Source of the DNA: Poriferisodalis sp965198245
Lineage (GTDB): Bacteria; Actinomycetota; Acidimicrobiia; Acidimicrobiales; Poriferisodalaceae
NCBI RefSeq assembly: GCF_965198245.1
Contig: NZ_OZ240249.1
Span: 682,001-746,000, forward strand
DNA length: 64,000 nt
Reading direction: 5' to 3'
A program made the position numbers and the translations under genes. Shown here one piece after another: positions 24,676 through 33,056 of the stretch. How positions within the stretch are numbered: the stretch's first letter is position 1; the number at the start of each line of letters is the position of its first letter. Below the pieces are notes generated by a model, which saw only the letters and a list, made by a program, of their open reading frames with translations, made no database searches and was not told the DNA's origin.

Positions 24676-24760
24676 GCGCAGCGCTTGACCGTGGCGGCCC
24701 TCGCGGACCGGCTCGAGCCGTTCCCGCTGGGTCAGTAACCAGGGTGACAGGCTGTCAAGC

Positions 24761-25183
24761 TCATGCAACCCGTGAGCATCTCAGGGCGTCGTCGACGACG
24801 TCGTCGCTGATGTCCCATGTCGCCTTGATGTCGTCACGCGCGTCGCCAGCGGCAATCGCCTCGGCAATCGCGGAGACCCGCAGTCGCCGGCCCCGAATCG
24901 TCGGCTCGCCGAAGCCGAATTCGGGGTCCAGCACCACGTTCGGAGTGCCGAACAGGCGGAAGCGGCGCACTTCGTCGGTCTGCTCGTACTCGGCGTCCTG
25001 CTGGAAGCGCTGCACTTCCATCGAGAGCATGACGCTTTGGTTGGTGCGCACCACGAACCGCAGCGACGGGCTCAGCACCGTCTCGTCTTGGACGCGCAGC
25101 ACCAGATCCCGGCCGTCTTCGCTGAGAAACGGGCGAGCGGTCGCAAGCGGATAGTCGGTCTCGAACTCTCTGCGCAGCGGCAT
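24761..25183 (-). CDS. DUF433 antitoxin-like protein, probably lacking its N-terminal HTH
   Basis: The C-terminal half (VVLDPEFGFGEPTIRGRRLR followed by VSAIAEAIAAGDARDDIKATWDISDDVVDDAL) is a clear DUF433 winged-helix domain. The preceding 70 residues (YPLATARPFLSEDGRDLVLRVQDE) match the middle region of longer MerR-like DUF433 proteins. Those proteins begin with about 60-80 residues of HTH that are absent here, as the ATG at 25183 starts in mid-domain. No DUF5615-type PIN partner is adjacent. It is probably an orphan or truncated antitoxin. Confidence 0.65.
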   Translation of the reverse strand: MPLRREFETDYPLATARPFLSEDGRDLVLRVQDETVLSPSLRFVVRTNQSVMLSMEVQRFQQDAEYEQTDEVRRFRLFGTPNVVLDPEFGFGEPTIRGRRLRVSAIAEAIAAGDARDDIKATWDISDDVVDDALRCSRVA

Positions 25184-25410
25184 ACCGGGGATCTCCGATG
25201 GTTAGCTTGCGCTGATGGGTGCAGCACCCAGCCTCGACGGACGAGTTTTCGTCGGTGCCGCCAACGATCCTGCGGGCGACGTGGGAGCAGAGACGCGTTT
25301 GGAGTACCACGAGGAATCGGAGTGGGAGAGCCAGCCCGGCACAGGCACCAGCATTGATCGCGAGGTCGTTGCTCCGGCCGGCCGGAAATTCGGGTGAAGT
25401 GGATGTGCAT

Positions 25411-25425
25411 ATCGGATAATCTGAT
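25411..25425. promoter_or_regulatory. -10 element within an imperfect palindrome, Phd-PIN module
   Basis: ATCGGATAATCTGAT is an imperfect palindrome that contains GATAAT (25415-25420), a good -10. The ATG at 25429 follows within 9 bases. Phd antitoxins usually bind such sites. Confidence 0.5.
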
Positions 25426-25428
25426 TCC

Positions 25429-25671
25429 ATGGCGGAGATCAGCGCAACCGATGCGGCACGGGGTTTCGCTTCCGTCCTCGATGCCGTCGAGCACCGCGGC
25501 GAGCAATTCACTGTTGTCCGGCGCGGCAAGGCGGTCGCCCGCATCGAGCCGCTCGGCCGCGGCGACGGCCGTGAAGTCAAGGAACTGCTTTCCGCCGCAC
25601 GTCCGGACCCCGCATGGGCCGACGAGCTCGCGGAGCTGCGCAGGCTGCTTGAGGTCGACGATCGCGCATGA
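25429..25671 (+). CDS. Phd/YefM-family antitoxin
   Basis: This 80-residue antitoxin has the canonical Phd_YefM pattern MAEISATDAARGFASVLDAV, EHRGEQFTVVRRGKAVARIE, then a helical, acidic toxin-binding tail (ELLSAARPDPAWADELAELR). It overlaps the PIN toxin gene by four bases. It is full length and probably represses its own promoter. Confidence 0.88.
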   Translation: MAEISATDAARGFASVLDAVEHRGEQFTVVRRGKAVARIEPLGRGDGREVKELLSAARPDPAWADELAELRRLLEVDDRA

Positions 25672-25886
25672 CAGCGCTGCTGCTCGACACGACTGTCCTC
25701 ATCGACGCCGAAGTCGCCGTCGTCCACGCCGAACTGCTGGCCGAGGCCCAACGAGCCGGCCGGGCACGCGGCGCCCACGACCTCATCATCGCCGCCACCG
25801 CACGAGCAACGAATCGGACTGTCGTCACCGCCGACCCGAAGCGGTTTGAGGGCCTCAGCGGCGTCTCTGTGTCCACCTACCGCTGA
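25668..25886 (+). pseudogene. VapC PIN toxin with internal deletion
   Basis: The product has 72 residues instead of about 130. It begins with the PIN start MTALLLDTTVLIDAE, giving the first catalytic aspartate, and jumps to RARGAHDLIIAATARATNRTVVTADPKRFEGLSGV, which holds the third and fourth acidic positions. The central part with the second acidic residue (the usual AELL helix) is missing, and the frame is kept. Ribonuclease activity is unlikely. The antitoxin upstream is intact. Confidence 0.78.
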
Positions 25887-25947
25887 AGCGCCGCCGGCTT
25901 GGACTCGCAGTACCAGATCCCGGCCGAAACGCCTGAATAGGTCAAAT

Positions 25948-25965
25948 ATGCAACGATTGTTGTAT
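25948..25965. promoter_or_regulatory. Palindrome upstream of the MNT-HEPN module
   Basis: ATGCAACGATTGTTGTAT is an imperfect 18-base palindrome. A -10-like TATAGA lies at 25976-25981, and the gene starts at 25996. The encoded HTH domain is the likely ligand. Confidence 0.5.
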
Positions 25966-25995
25966 TTATGCTCGCTATAGAGCTAGGGTGCCGGC

Positions 25996-26619
25996 ATGGA
26001 TTTCGTGCACCCGGTCAGTGCCGTGATCCCAGGAGCGCAAGGACAAGTGCTTGCTGTGCTCGCCGAAACTTCCGCTGAGCTCAACCTGCGCACCGTGGCT
26101 CGGCTGGCTGGCGTGAGCGCATCACAAGCGTCGCGTGTGATTCCCGGCCTCGTGGAACTCGGCTTGGTGGAGCGACGAGAGGTGCCGCCGTCGTCGTTGT
26201 TCCGCCTCAATCGCGAGAACGAGGCCGCTCGAATCGTCGTCGAACTGGCTCGATTGCGAGACAACGTGCTCAACCGAATCGGCACCGCTGCAGGGGATCT
26301 GCCCCAGCCGCCTGCGAGCGTGATCGTCTTCGGGTCGTTCGCCCGCCGCGAAGCTGACCGGACAAGCGACATCGATGTCGTCGTCGTGCGCCCCGACGAG
26401 GTGGACCCCGACGATGACGCATGGATCGAAGGGATTGACCGATGGCGCCACAACGCCCGAGCAATCACGGGGAACGACATCGAGGTCATCGAGATCGGGC
26501 TGACCACAGCCGTCGAGAAGCTGTCGCACGGCGGGCATGTGTGGGAAGAAATCGCCCGCGATGGCGTAGCCATCTTCGGTGCCTCCCTCGACGAGCTCCG
26601 GGACATAGCCGATGCCTAG
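25996..26619 (+). CDS. HTH-fused MNT-type nucleotidyltransferase antitoxin
   Basis: This 207-residue protein starts with a winged helix (TSAELNLRTVARLAGVSASQASRVIPGLVELGLVERR). It continues into a minimal nucleotidyltransferase with VIVFGSFARREADRTSDIDVVVV, which has the GSFARxxxxxxSDxD motif. MntA-like enzymes detoxify HEPN RNases by adenylylation, and the HTH part would regulate the operon. The gene overlaps the small HEPN-like gene by 8 bases. It is complete, with both DxD aspartates present. Confidence 0.82.
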   Translation: MDFVHPVSAVIPGAQGQVLAVLAETSAELNLRTVARLAGVSASQASRVIPGLVELGLVERREVPPSSLFRLNRENEAARIVVELARLRDNVLNRIGTAAGDLPQPPASVIVFGSFARREADRTSDIDVVVVRPDEVDPDDDAWIEGIDRWRHNARAITGNDIEVIEIGLTTAVEKLSHGGHVWEEIARDGVAIFGASLDELRDIADA

Positions 26620-26851
26620 GTCGCCTCGGACAAGACCGGTGTCAGCTGCTCAAGTGCGTGCATACGCCCGCAAAGCTCAAGAGTTCGCCGACGCCAATGC
26701 TGTCGCCAAGGACCTGCGCCGACTTCTTCCGCTCAAGACCCAGGCCGAATACGAACCCGAAGGCATAGCGCACGGAGTCGCCGCCAAGGCAGTCGAACGT
26801 GCACAGCGGTGCACGATCATTGCGCGAGCCGTGGTCGCCGGCTTGAACTAG
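26612..26851 (+). pseudogene. HEPN-like toxin with its central helices missing
   Basis: This 79-residue product begins PVSAAQVRAYARKAQEFADAN, the first helix of HEPN partners of HTH-MNT antitoxins. It then goes directly to LRRLLPLKTQAEYEPEGIAHGVAAKAVERAQRC, the last two helices. The middle helices, with the RxxxxH RNase motif region and the substrate-cleft residues, are not present. The frame is kept, so an internal deletion of around 50 residues is inferred from the usual family layout. It is probably inactive. Confidence 0.65.
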
Positions 26852-26884
26852 TGCTGGGCTTCCCCCCGAATTGTGGAGGGTCGG

Positions 26885-27250
26885 TCAGTCGAAGTCGCTC
26901 GGACTCGGAGGCCTCATCAGCGCGTCGATCGCCGTCCACAGGGTGCGCGACACCGGGTCGAACAGCACCGGCACAAGCACACCGACAGGAGCGGCGAGCG
27001 CCAGCAGCAAACTGCGGCTGATATCAGTGCCCCAGACCAGCATCGCCGCAACGACGGTCGCCAGCACGGCGGCTGCGGACACGACCGTGTTCACGGCCAC
27101 TGCGCCCAGCCAATGACCCTCCATGCGTTCGAATCTCAAGCCGCAACTTGGACACCGCTCTCGTATAGCGAACATGGCCCAACGTCGAAACAAGCCGCGG
27201 CCGCCGCAGGACGGGCAGGCCAACGTCAATCCGCGCCACAGCACGCGCAC
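26885..27250 (-). CDS. DUF983 family small membrane protein
   Basis: This 121-residue protein has two CPSCG zinc-ribbon-like motifs (residues 12-16 and 34-38) and HWLGAVAVNTVV, followed by two hydrophobic helices (VVSAAAVLATVVAAMLVWGT and LLLALAAPVGVLVPVLF). This is the DUF983 layout. Its function is unknown. A scarred second copy lies at 52967-53129 with high identity at both ends. It stands alone on the minus strand at the edge of the first accessory zone. Confidence 0.82.
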   Translation of the reverse strand: MRVLWRGLTLACPSCGGRGLFRRWAMFAIRERCPSCGLRFERMEGHWLGAVAVNTVVSAAAVLATVVAAMLVWGTDISRSLLLALAAPVGVLVPVLFDPVSRTLWTAIDALMRPPSPSDFD

Positions 27251-27536
27251 TCCCGCAGTTTGCCCGTTGATTCACCCTGGGACGTTCCTATAGATGTCAA
27301 GTGCGGGTGGTGAGGGTGGCGAGGTCGCCTTCGATCAGGGCGGTGCTCGCGATCACCGCCTAGGAGCCGCTGACCGCCGTCGATGTCACTGCGAGATCAC
27401 ACTCGCATGGATCCCTGCTGAATGGTTTCGTAGTTGCGCGCGAGCGTTCTTGACCGCTCGCGTCAGGTGCGAGAAATGATCGAACAAACGTATTTCTCTG
27501 ACTTGGCGAATGAGAGCAGCGTGGTAGCGTCCATCC

Positions 27537-28349
27537 GTGAAGTCGCAATCCGATGTCGCGAGATTCGTCGGTTCTGTGGCTGCTGTCGCTTCTTCTTCCG
27601 CGCCGCCTGAGGACCGAGTCGAAGACATTCTCGACGAGGTCAGCGACGTCCTGCCGTTCGTGGGGGCATGCATTACGGCACCGCCCGACTCTCTCGGACG
27701 GAGCGAGATCGTGTCCAGCCGGGGGTACTCTCACGACCTCGTCACGCACCTGAGCAGCAAGTCGTTCTTCGACGAGTGGCGAGAAATGCAGCCGCCACAA
27801 CGCGGAACCCGATTGAACGAGGCGCTGAGCCTTGAACCACTCCCGGAGACAGTGGTGGACTACGTCATACCTGCGGGCTTCGGCGGCGGCGTGTCGGTTC
27901 CTTTGTCAACCCACGACGACGCATTCGGCAGCATGCACTTCTCTACCGAGACGGAAGATGACATCACAGACCTGGCGCACTTGAGCCTGTGCATTATTGC
28001 CCCGGCGCTGGACAACGTCGTGGCCTGCGTCCCCAGAACGAGCGTGCGCGCCCTGCTCAGCGAGAGAGAGCGAGAAGTTCTCGGACTTGTCGCAAGAGGC
28101 GATTCGAACGCGCAAATCGCTGCGACGCTGTACATCGCCCAGCGCACCGTCGCGACCCATGTAGAGCACATCCTGTCCAAGCTGGGCGCGGCTAATCGTG
28201 CTCACGCGGCGGTCATTGGACTCGGGCTGGGATTGATTCCCCTCGACCAGGTCGACAAGCATCCTGAGTCGCATCGGCCACGAGGTCAGTCGTGTCGCAA
28301 ACTTTCTTCTCGACTGGGGACCGCGGTTGGGCCGAAGTATGCGCGGTGA
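27537..28349 (+). CDS. LuxR-type regulator with GAF-like sensor
   Basis: This 270-residue regulator has a GAF-like sensory region (residues about 20-160; VEDILDEVSDVLPFVGACIT, GFGGGVSVPLSTHDDAFGSM). A C-terminal LuxR helix-turn-helix follows: LLSEREREVLGLVARGDSNAQIAATL and TVATHVEHILSKLGAANR. The start is a GTG. It converges with the branched-chain ABC transporter operon, and its last 64 bases overlap the livF 3' end, an unusual antisense arrangement. It may regulate that operon, but no target site is visible. Confidence 0.85.
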   Translation: MKSQSDVARFVGSVAAVASSSAPPEDRVEDILDEVSDVLPFVGACITAPPDSLGRSEIVSSRGYSHDLVTHLSSKSFFDEWREMQPPQRGTRLNEALSLEPLPETVVDYVIPAGFGGGVSVPLSTHDDAFGSMHFSTETEDDITDLAHLSLCIIAPALDNVVACVPRTSVRALLSEREREVLGLVARGDSNAQIAATLYIAQRTVATHVEHILSKLGAANRAHAAVIGLGLGLIPLDQVDKHPESHRPRGQSCRKLSSRLGTAVGPKYAR

Positions 28350-29023
28350 AGCGGACTGGGATCTTTCAACAGGACATCTGCCCGTTCCTCCAGGACGACT
28401 TGCCCACGTGCGAGCACCAAGACAGTCTCCGCAACCTCGAGGGCGATAGTGGCGAACTGCTCGACGAGCAGTACGGCGACACCCGCCTCAGCCGCGGACT
28501 TCACGACGCCGATCAGCCTCTGAATCACGCGGGGTGCAAGACCAAGCGAAATCTCATCGATCAGCAGGACCGAAGGGTCCGCGATGAGGGCGCGGGCAAG
28601 GACGAGCATCTGTTGTTCCCCACCCGACAGCTCGCTTGAGCGCATGCGAGCCTTGGGCCGAAGCTCCGGAAAGACCTCATAGGCAAGTGCGACATCGTTC
28701 GAGGCGACACGCAGGTTCTCCTCGACTGAGAGATCAGCGAAGATCCGTCGACCCTGTCGCACGTGGCGGAGGCCACACCGGTTGCGATGGCGGCGCGATT
28801 TGTTCGTGACGTCGTTGCCGTGGAGCTGAATTGCGCCTTCGAACGGTTTGACGACCCCCGATACCGCTTCGAGCAACGTCGTCTTGCCTGAGCCGTTGGC
28901 ACCCACCAGGGCGACGACTTCTGATGGCCAGATGTTGAAGCTCGTGTGGCGAACGACAGGCACACCATTGCGCCGCACGTCGAGATCGAGGACTGTGAGC
29001 GCAGGGCGTCGCGCTGAGTTCAT
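28286..29023 (-). CDS. livF: LivF-type ABC transporter ATPase
   Basis: This 245-residue ATPase has Walker A GANGSGKT, a Q-loop-like RQGRRIFADLSVEENL, signature LSGGEQQ, Walker B VLLIDEIS and an H-loop-equivalent position in LLVEQFA. The RRIF.DLSVEENL region is typical of LivF in the branched-chain amino acid uptake family. It is the last gene of the operon and overlaps the fused LivM-LivG gene by four bases. Confidence 0.9.
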   Translation of the reverse strand: MNSARRPALTVLDLDVRRNGVPVVRHTSFNIWPSEVVALVGANGSGKTTLLEAVSGVVKPFEGAIQLHGNDVTNKSRRHRNRCGLRHVRQGRRIFADLSVEENLRVASNDVALAYEVFPELRPKARMRSSELSGGEQQMLVLARALIADPSVLLIDEISLGLAPRVIQRLIGVVKSAAEAGVAVLLVEQFATIALEVAETVLVLARGQVVLEERADVLLKDPSPLHRAYFGPTAVPSREESLRHD

Positions 29024-30714
29024 GTGACTTTCGGCTCTATGCCGAGGTAACTCGCAACCACTTGCTCGCTCGCCAATGTCGGAGCGGTCGGGCCTGCGGC
29101 GATCGACTGTCCTTGATCCAAGACGACAACCGTCTCACAGACGTCGCGAATCAGCCGCAGATCGTGCTCGATGATCAACAGGCCGATGCCCCATTCGCCA
29201 GCTACGCAGGTCAGAGCTGATCCGAGCCGTTTTGACTCGGTGTCGGTCAGGCCGGCCGCGGGCTCGTCCAAGAGAGCAACTGCAGGCACCGAGCAGAGCG
29301 CGGCGACGAGTTCGAGCTTCCGACGCGCGGCCGAGTCGAGTTGCGCAATGCGCGTACGGGAATCTGGCAGGTCGAATTGTGCAAGCAGCCAGTCTCTCTG
29401 TTCCATGGTGGTGCGTCGCCTTGCAGCGACGGCAAGGTAACTGTCCACCGAGAGGCGAGTCGGTGTTCGCTCTCGCTGAAAGGTGCGTGCGAGACCCGCT
29501 CGGGCGCGTTGATGGGCGGTGAGCGAATGCAGCGGTCGGGACCCCAAATGGACGGTGCCTTCGGTCGCCGACAGGTATCCGGTCACGGCGTCCACGAGAC
29601 TTGATTTTCCGGCGCCGTTGGCTCCGATGAGTCCGACGACTTGACCTGGTGCAATGTCGATCGACACGCCGCCGACAGCGCGTACTGATCCGTAGTCCAC
29701 AGTGAGATCTCGAACGACAAGTGAGCTGTTCCTCGAACTTGGCCGTTGGCACTTGTGCGTCTCTCGCCGGTTTGAAGACGGCGCGTGCCGTCGTCTCCGG
29801 AACTTTGAAGCCAGCGCAATCCACTGGCCTGCGATGCCGTCGCTGTCTTGGCTGAGCACATGTGCTGCGCCAACTGCGAATACCAAAGGTCCGATGTCCT
29901 GGGACCATCCCAGCATCCGCAACAGCTCGGGAATCCATGCCGAGAAGGTGCCGGCAATTGCGGCTCCGAGAGCTCCCGCAGCTCCGGCCATCACGATGAG
30001 CGCAAAGATCACCAATGAGTCGATCGGCTCCAGCTGCCGCGCAGATACCCGCCCCACTTGCAACGCGAGGAGTCCTCCAGCGATGCCGGCGACAAGAGCG
30101 CTGACGGCGAACGCCGTGAGTTTGGTCAAGATGATGGATCGCCCGGCTGCGGCGGTAGTCCGTTCGGATTGGCCCACCATCGCCCACGATGTTCCGACTG
30201 CCTGACGGCGAAGCGCCCGCAGGCCAAGCTCCAACACGAGCGCCACCAAGAGCGTGAACCAAAGGAAGCGCAGTTCAGAAGCGGCGATGGATGGCCTCGG
30301 AGCAAGGAAGTTGTCGCGCTCGCCTGGAAAGCCCCGGTTGAAGACTGTGATCTGGATCGCCGCCGCGAGTCCGAGAGTTACGACTGCGAGATCCACTCCG
30401 CGCAGGCGGAGAGCCGGAAGACCGACGAGAACGCCGATCGGAACGGCGGCTATCCCGCCGAGAACCAAGGCGACCTCCACCGGCACCCGAGTGTGCAGTG
30501 CGAACCATCCGACGGTCCAGCCGCCGATCCCGGCGAGGCTGACTTGGCACAACGACACCATGCGGGCATCCGAGTACAGGAAACCGACAGAGCGGGCCAA
30601 GATTGCCGTAATGACCGCACTGGTCGTGAGAAAGAGCCGGAATTCGCTCTGAACGGACATGATCACGCCCACAGCGATGGCGGCGGCGCCGAGCCGAATG
30701 TCAGCGCGCGTCAT
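29020..30714 (-). CDS. Fused LivM permease and LivG ATPase
   Basis: This 564-residue protein joins a LivM-type permease (residues 1-300; about eight hydrophobic segments and the LAGIGGWTVGWFAL and GLPALRLRGVDLAVVTLGLA signatures) to a LivG-type ATPase. The ATPase (about 335-564) has Walker A GANGAGKS, LSxxQR-type TFQRERTPTRLSV, Walker B VALLDEPAAGL and H-loop IIEHD. The linker is basic (RRRRHAPSSNRRETHKCQ). The signature motif is atypical (IAQLDSAARRKLEL instead of LSxGQ). Permease-ATPase fusions of this kind occur in actinobacteria. It overlaps livH by 14 bases and livF by four. Confidence 0.88.
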   Translation of the reverse strand: MTRADIRLGAAAIAVGVIMSVQSEFRLFLTTSAVITAILARSVGFLYSDARMVSLCQVSLAGIGGWTVGWFALHTRVPVEVALVLGGIAAVPIGVLVGLPALRLRGVDLAVVTLGLAAAIQITVFNRGFPGERDNFLAPRPSIAASELRFLWFTLLVALVLELGLRALRRQAVGTSWAMVGQSERTTAAAGRSIILTKLTAFAVSALVAGIAGGLLALQVGRVSARQLEPIDSLVIFALIVMAGAAGALGAAIAGTFSAWIPELLRMLGWSQDIGPLVFAVGAAHVLSQDSDGIAGQWIALASKFRRRRHAPSSNRRETHKCQRPSSRNSSLVVRDLTVDYGSVRAVGGVSIDIAPGQVVGLIGANGAGKSSLVDAVTGYLSATEGTVHLGSRPLHSLTAHQRARAGLARTFQRERTPTRLSVDSYLAVAARRRTTMEQRDWLLAQFDLPDSRTRIAQLDSAARRKLELVAALCSVPAVALLDEPAAGLTDTESKRLGSALTCVAGEWGIGLLIIEHDLRLIRDVCETVVVLDQGQSIAAGPTAPTLASEQVVASYLGIEPKVT

Positions 30715-31573
30715 CCCACACCTCGTCGCGACGCTGCCAAAGGAGGAGCGCCAGGATCAGAAAAAATGGGACCGCAGCGCGGTAGCGGCTGATGCCGGGG
30801 AGCCGCGCCGAGTACGCCTCCAAGAAGGCGATCGCGAATCCGGCCCCGAGAGTCGGCCATACACGCTCGAAGCGTCCGGCGAGGGCGGCCGCCAAGCCGG
30901 GCAGCAGCAAGAAGACCATGGGAGCAAAAGCAGGCGGCCTGCTGGGTCCGACCAAGATCGCGCCGAGTGCCGCGAGAAGCCCGGCCACACCCCATACGGC
31001 AGCTGTCAGGGCGGCGACCGGCACACCGTCGAGTTCCGCGGTGATGGCATCTTGGGACATGGCTCGAAGGCGGATTCCTACCCGCGTGCGCACCAGCACG
31101 ACACTCGCCACCGTCGTGACGACCAAGGCAACGGTCACTGCGATCATCGTGTCGAAGGTGATGCGCACTCCGGCGACCTCGACAAATCTTCCCGGCAGGA
31201 AAGGCTGAGAGGCGCGCGGGCTGTCGCCGAAGATGCGGAAGCCAGCCGCGAGCATGCCGAGCAGGACCGCAATGGTGACCGTGCTGCGCGTCAGCGGCTG
31301 GTGGTCGCGAAATAGGACTGCGAATGTGGTGCCCAACGCTGCGCCGAGCAAGACGCCCACAATCAAGGCAGCGGTTGCGGCTTGGAAAATGGGGACACCG
31401 TTGTCGAGGAGCGCAAGCATGGAGAACGCGCCCATTGCTCCGACAGCCGTCGTGGCGAAATTGAGCGTGCCCGCCATTCGGTAGATCAGCACGATGCAGA
31501 TGCCAAAGATGGCGTACGACGCGCCTGCTGTGAGCGAAGCGACGAACGCTCGGATCATCGTCGACGGGGACAA
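30701..31573 (-). CDS. livH: LivH-type branched-chain amino acid permease
   Basis: This 290-residue integral membrane protein starts FVASLTAGASYAIFGICIVL followed by IYRMAGTLNFATTAVGAMGA, the classic LivH N-terminus. The EAA-like loop is VGIRLRAMSQDAITAELDGV. It pairs with the LivM part of the next gene. The operon order is binding protein, livH, livMG, livF. A strong hairpin separates it from the binding-protein gene. Confidence 0.9.
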   Translation of the reverse strand: MSPSTMIRAFVASLTAGASYAIFGICIVLIYRMAGTLNFATTAVGAMGAFSMLALLDNGVPIFQAATAALIVGVLLGAALGTTFAVLFRDHQPLTRSTVTIAVLLGMLAAGFRIFGDSPRASQPFLPGRFVEVAGVRITFDTMIAVTVALVVTTVASVVLVRTRVGIRLRAMSQDAITAELDGVPVAALTAAVWGVAGLLAALGAILVGPSRPPAFAPMVFLLLPGLAAALAGRFERVWPTLGAGFAIAFLEAYSARLPGISRYRAAVPFFLILALLLWQRRDEVWDDAR

Positions 31574-31579
31574 GCACCC

Positions 31580-31617
31580 CCTTCTGTGACCGCGTCAAAC
31601 GACACGGTCACAGAAGG
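31580..31617 (-). promoter_or_regulatory. Intercistronic 13-bp stem hairpin between binding protein and livH
   Basis: CCTTCTGTGACCG (31580-31592) and CGGTCACAGAAGG (31605-31617) form a perfect stem with a 12-base loop. Such hairpins often stabilise the abundant binding-protein mRNA or attenuate the permease genes. No T-run follows, so full termination is unlikely. Confidence 0.7.
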
Positions 31618-31656
31618 AGGGCAACCCGGGAGGCCACTCACAGCAGGGAGGCTTTC

Positions 31657-33006
31657 TCAGGGAACGACGATCCACTGAGGAGTTCTGACGACCCATTGGC
31701 CGTTCACGAGTTCGACGAATTTCGCCGCCCGGTTCGAACCATGAGCTGCGCCTTCGCCGAAGGCGTACGGGGTGCCCGTCATGCCGGTCTCAATGGGCTC
31801 GAAGTTCAGCAGGGCCTGTGCCACCGACTCGCGGGTGATCTCGCCGTCGATGCCTTCGAGGACGCCGACCATGATCGTGGCCGCCAAGTAGCCGCCCTCA
31901 GCGAACGATGTCTGAGGCACTCCGGCTTCATCCATGAGCTGTCGCCAGTCGCTCAGCACCGCGCTGTCGGTGTCAGTGAACGGCTCGAATTCCGAAGCCA
32001 GGATCAGCCCATTCCCGACTGATCCAAGCTGTTCCGCGACGGCCGTGGTATAGCCGGAAGTGAGTCCAATGATTTGCACATCGAGGCCCTGAGCCTCGCG
32101 GATCTGCATCATGGCCACGTAGTGGAAGTCATTCGCTTGAACTACGGCCGCGTCACAACCGTGGCTCTCGAGGTCCAGCATGAACGGGGTCAGATCCCCA
32201 TCGAAGATGAGGGCTGTATCGCTGTAGGTGAGTTCCTTGCCGGTGGCAGCAGTCCACTCCGCTACCGCGGCGTCGTAGGCAGGCCCGAAACCGGGGACGT
32301 CGAACGCCCCAAAACACACATTCTCAGCGCCGAGTTCCTGGCTTGCATAGAACAACGCAACGGCATCCGAGAAGAACGGTCCCGTATTCACCGGAGATAT
32401 GTTGGAGCTAGCGAAGCACACGGGATCGATTCCCGTTCCCTGGATGGCGAAGAGCCCGACTTCTGCGTAGTACTGAGCGTTGACGGCACACTCGAGGACG
32501 CTGGCCGAGCCCACCATTGCAACCACGCCGATCTCGTCGCCGAGCCGGCGGGCTCCCTGTGCGGCAAGCGCCGGGTCGAATCCGTCATCCTCCACGATGT
32601 ACTCGATCATTCGGCCGTTGATGCCACCGGCGGCATTGACCCGGTCAAATACCGCTTGTGCCGCTGAATGCGATTCGGGAAAGGAAGCGGGCCCCGTCAA
32701 CGTCGAGATTGCGCCGAGTTTGATGGGCTCGGTGCTCACAGCGTCACCGTCCTCCGTTGCGTCGTCGGCGTCTGCGGCCGTCGTTGCGCTTGTTTCCTGG
32801 GTGGTGGTGATGGGCGCAGCCTCCTCAGCTGCGCTTGAATCGTCCGAGCCATCTGAAGCTGTGGTCGAAGCGGCGGCCGTCGGCGCTGGTCCGCCTTGAT
32901 CCTCGCCATCGGCAGTTGAGCTCTCGCTGCTGCAGGCGGCCGAAATCAATACGGCGGCCGCTATGGCTAGCGCTATTCGCGCTATCGGCTTGGTTGAGTT
33001 GACCAT
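31657..33006 (-). CDS. Branched-chain amino acid-type ABC transporter binding lipoprotein
   Basis: This 449-residue lipoprotein has the signal MVNSTKPIARIALAIAAAVL followed by lipobox ISAAC, then a 60-residue acidic and threonine-rich linker (ESSTADGEDQGG, TTTQETSATTAADADDATED). A type I periplasmic-binding domain follows (IKLGAISTLTGPASFPESHSAAQAVFDRVNAAGGING). The ligand could be an amino acid, amide or urea-like compound. The start at 33006 has a GAGAGG ribosome site; the frame extension to 33210 is not family-like. It is the first gene of the transporter operon and sits just downstream of the amidohydrolase gene. Confidence 0.9.
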   Translation of the reverse strand: MVNSTKPIARIALAIAAAVLISAACSSESSTADGEDQGGPAPTAAASTTASDGSDDSSAAEEAAPITTTQETSATTAADADDATEDGDAVSTEPIKLGAISTLTGPASFPESHSAAQAVFDRVNAAGGINGRMIEYIVEDDGFDPALAAQGARRLGDEIGVVAMVGSASVLECAVNAQYYAEVGLFAIQGTGIDPVCFASSNISPVNTGPFFSDAVALFYASQELGAENVCFGAFDVPGFGPAYDAAVAEWTAATGKELTYSDTALIFDGDLTPFMLDLESHGCDAAVVQANDFHYVAMMQIREAQGLDVQIIGLTSGYTTAVAEQLGSVGNGLILASEFEPFTDTDSAVLSDWRQLMDEAGVPQTSFAEGGYLAATIMVGVLEGIDGEITRESVAQALLNFEPIETGMTGTPYAFGEGAAHGSNRAAKFVELVNGQWVVRTPQWIVVP

Positions 33007-33056
33007 GATTTTCCTCTCTTGTGGCTTGTAGGCGAACGCGTCATGACTCGGCTGCC

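Noticed and set aside
24834..25778. 314-codon minus-strand frame across the DUF433, Phd and VapC genes
   Set aside because: It overlaps DUF433 in a different frame and runs antisense to Phd and VapC, which have clear family motifs.
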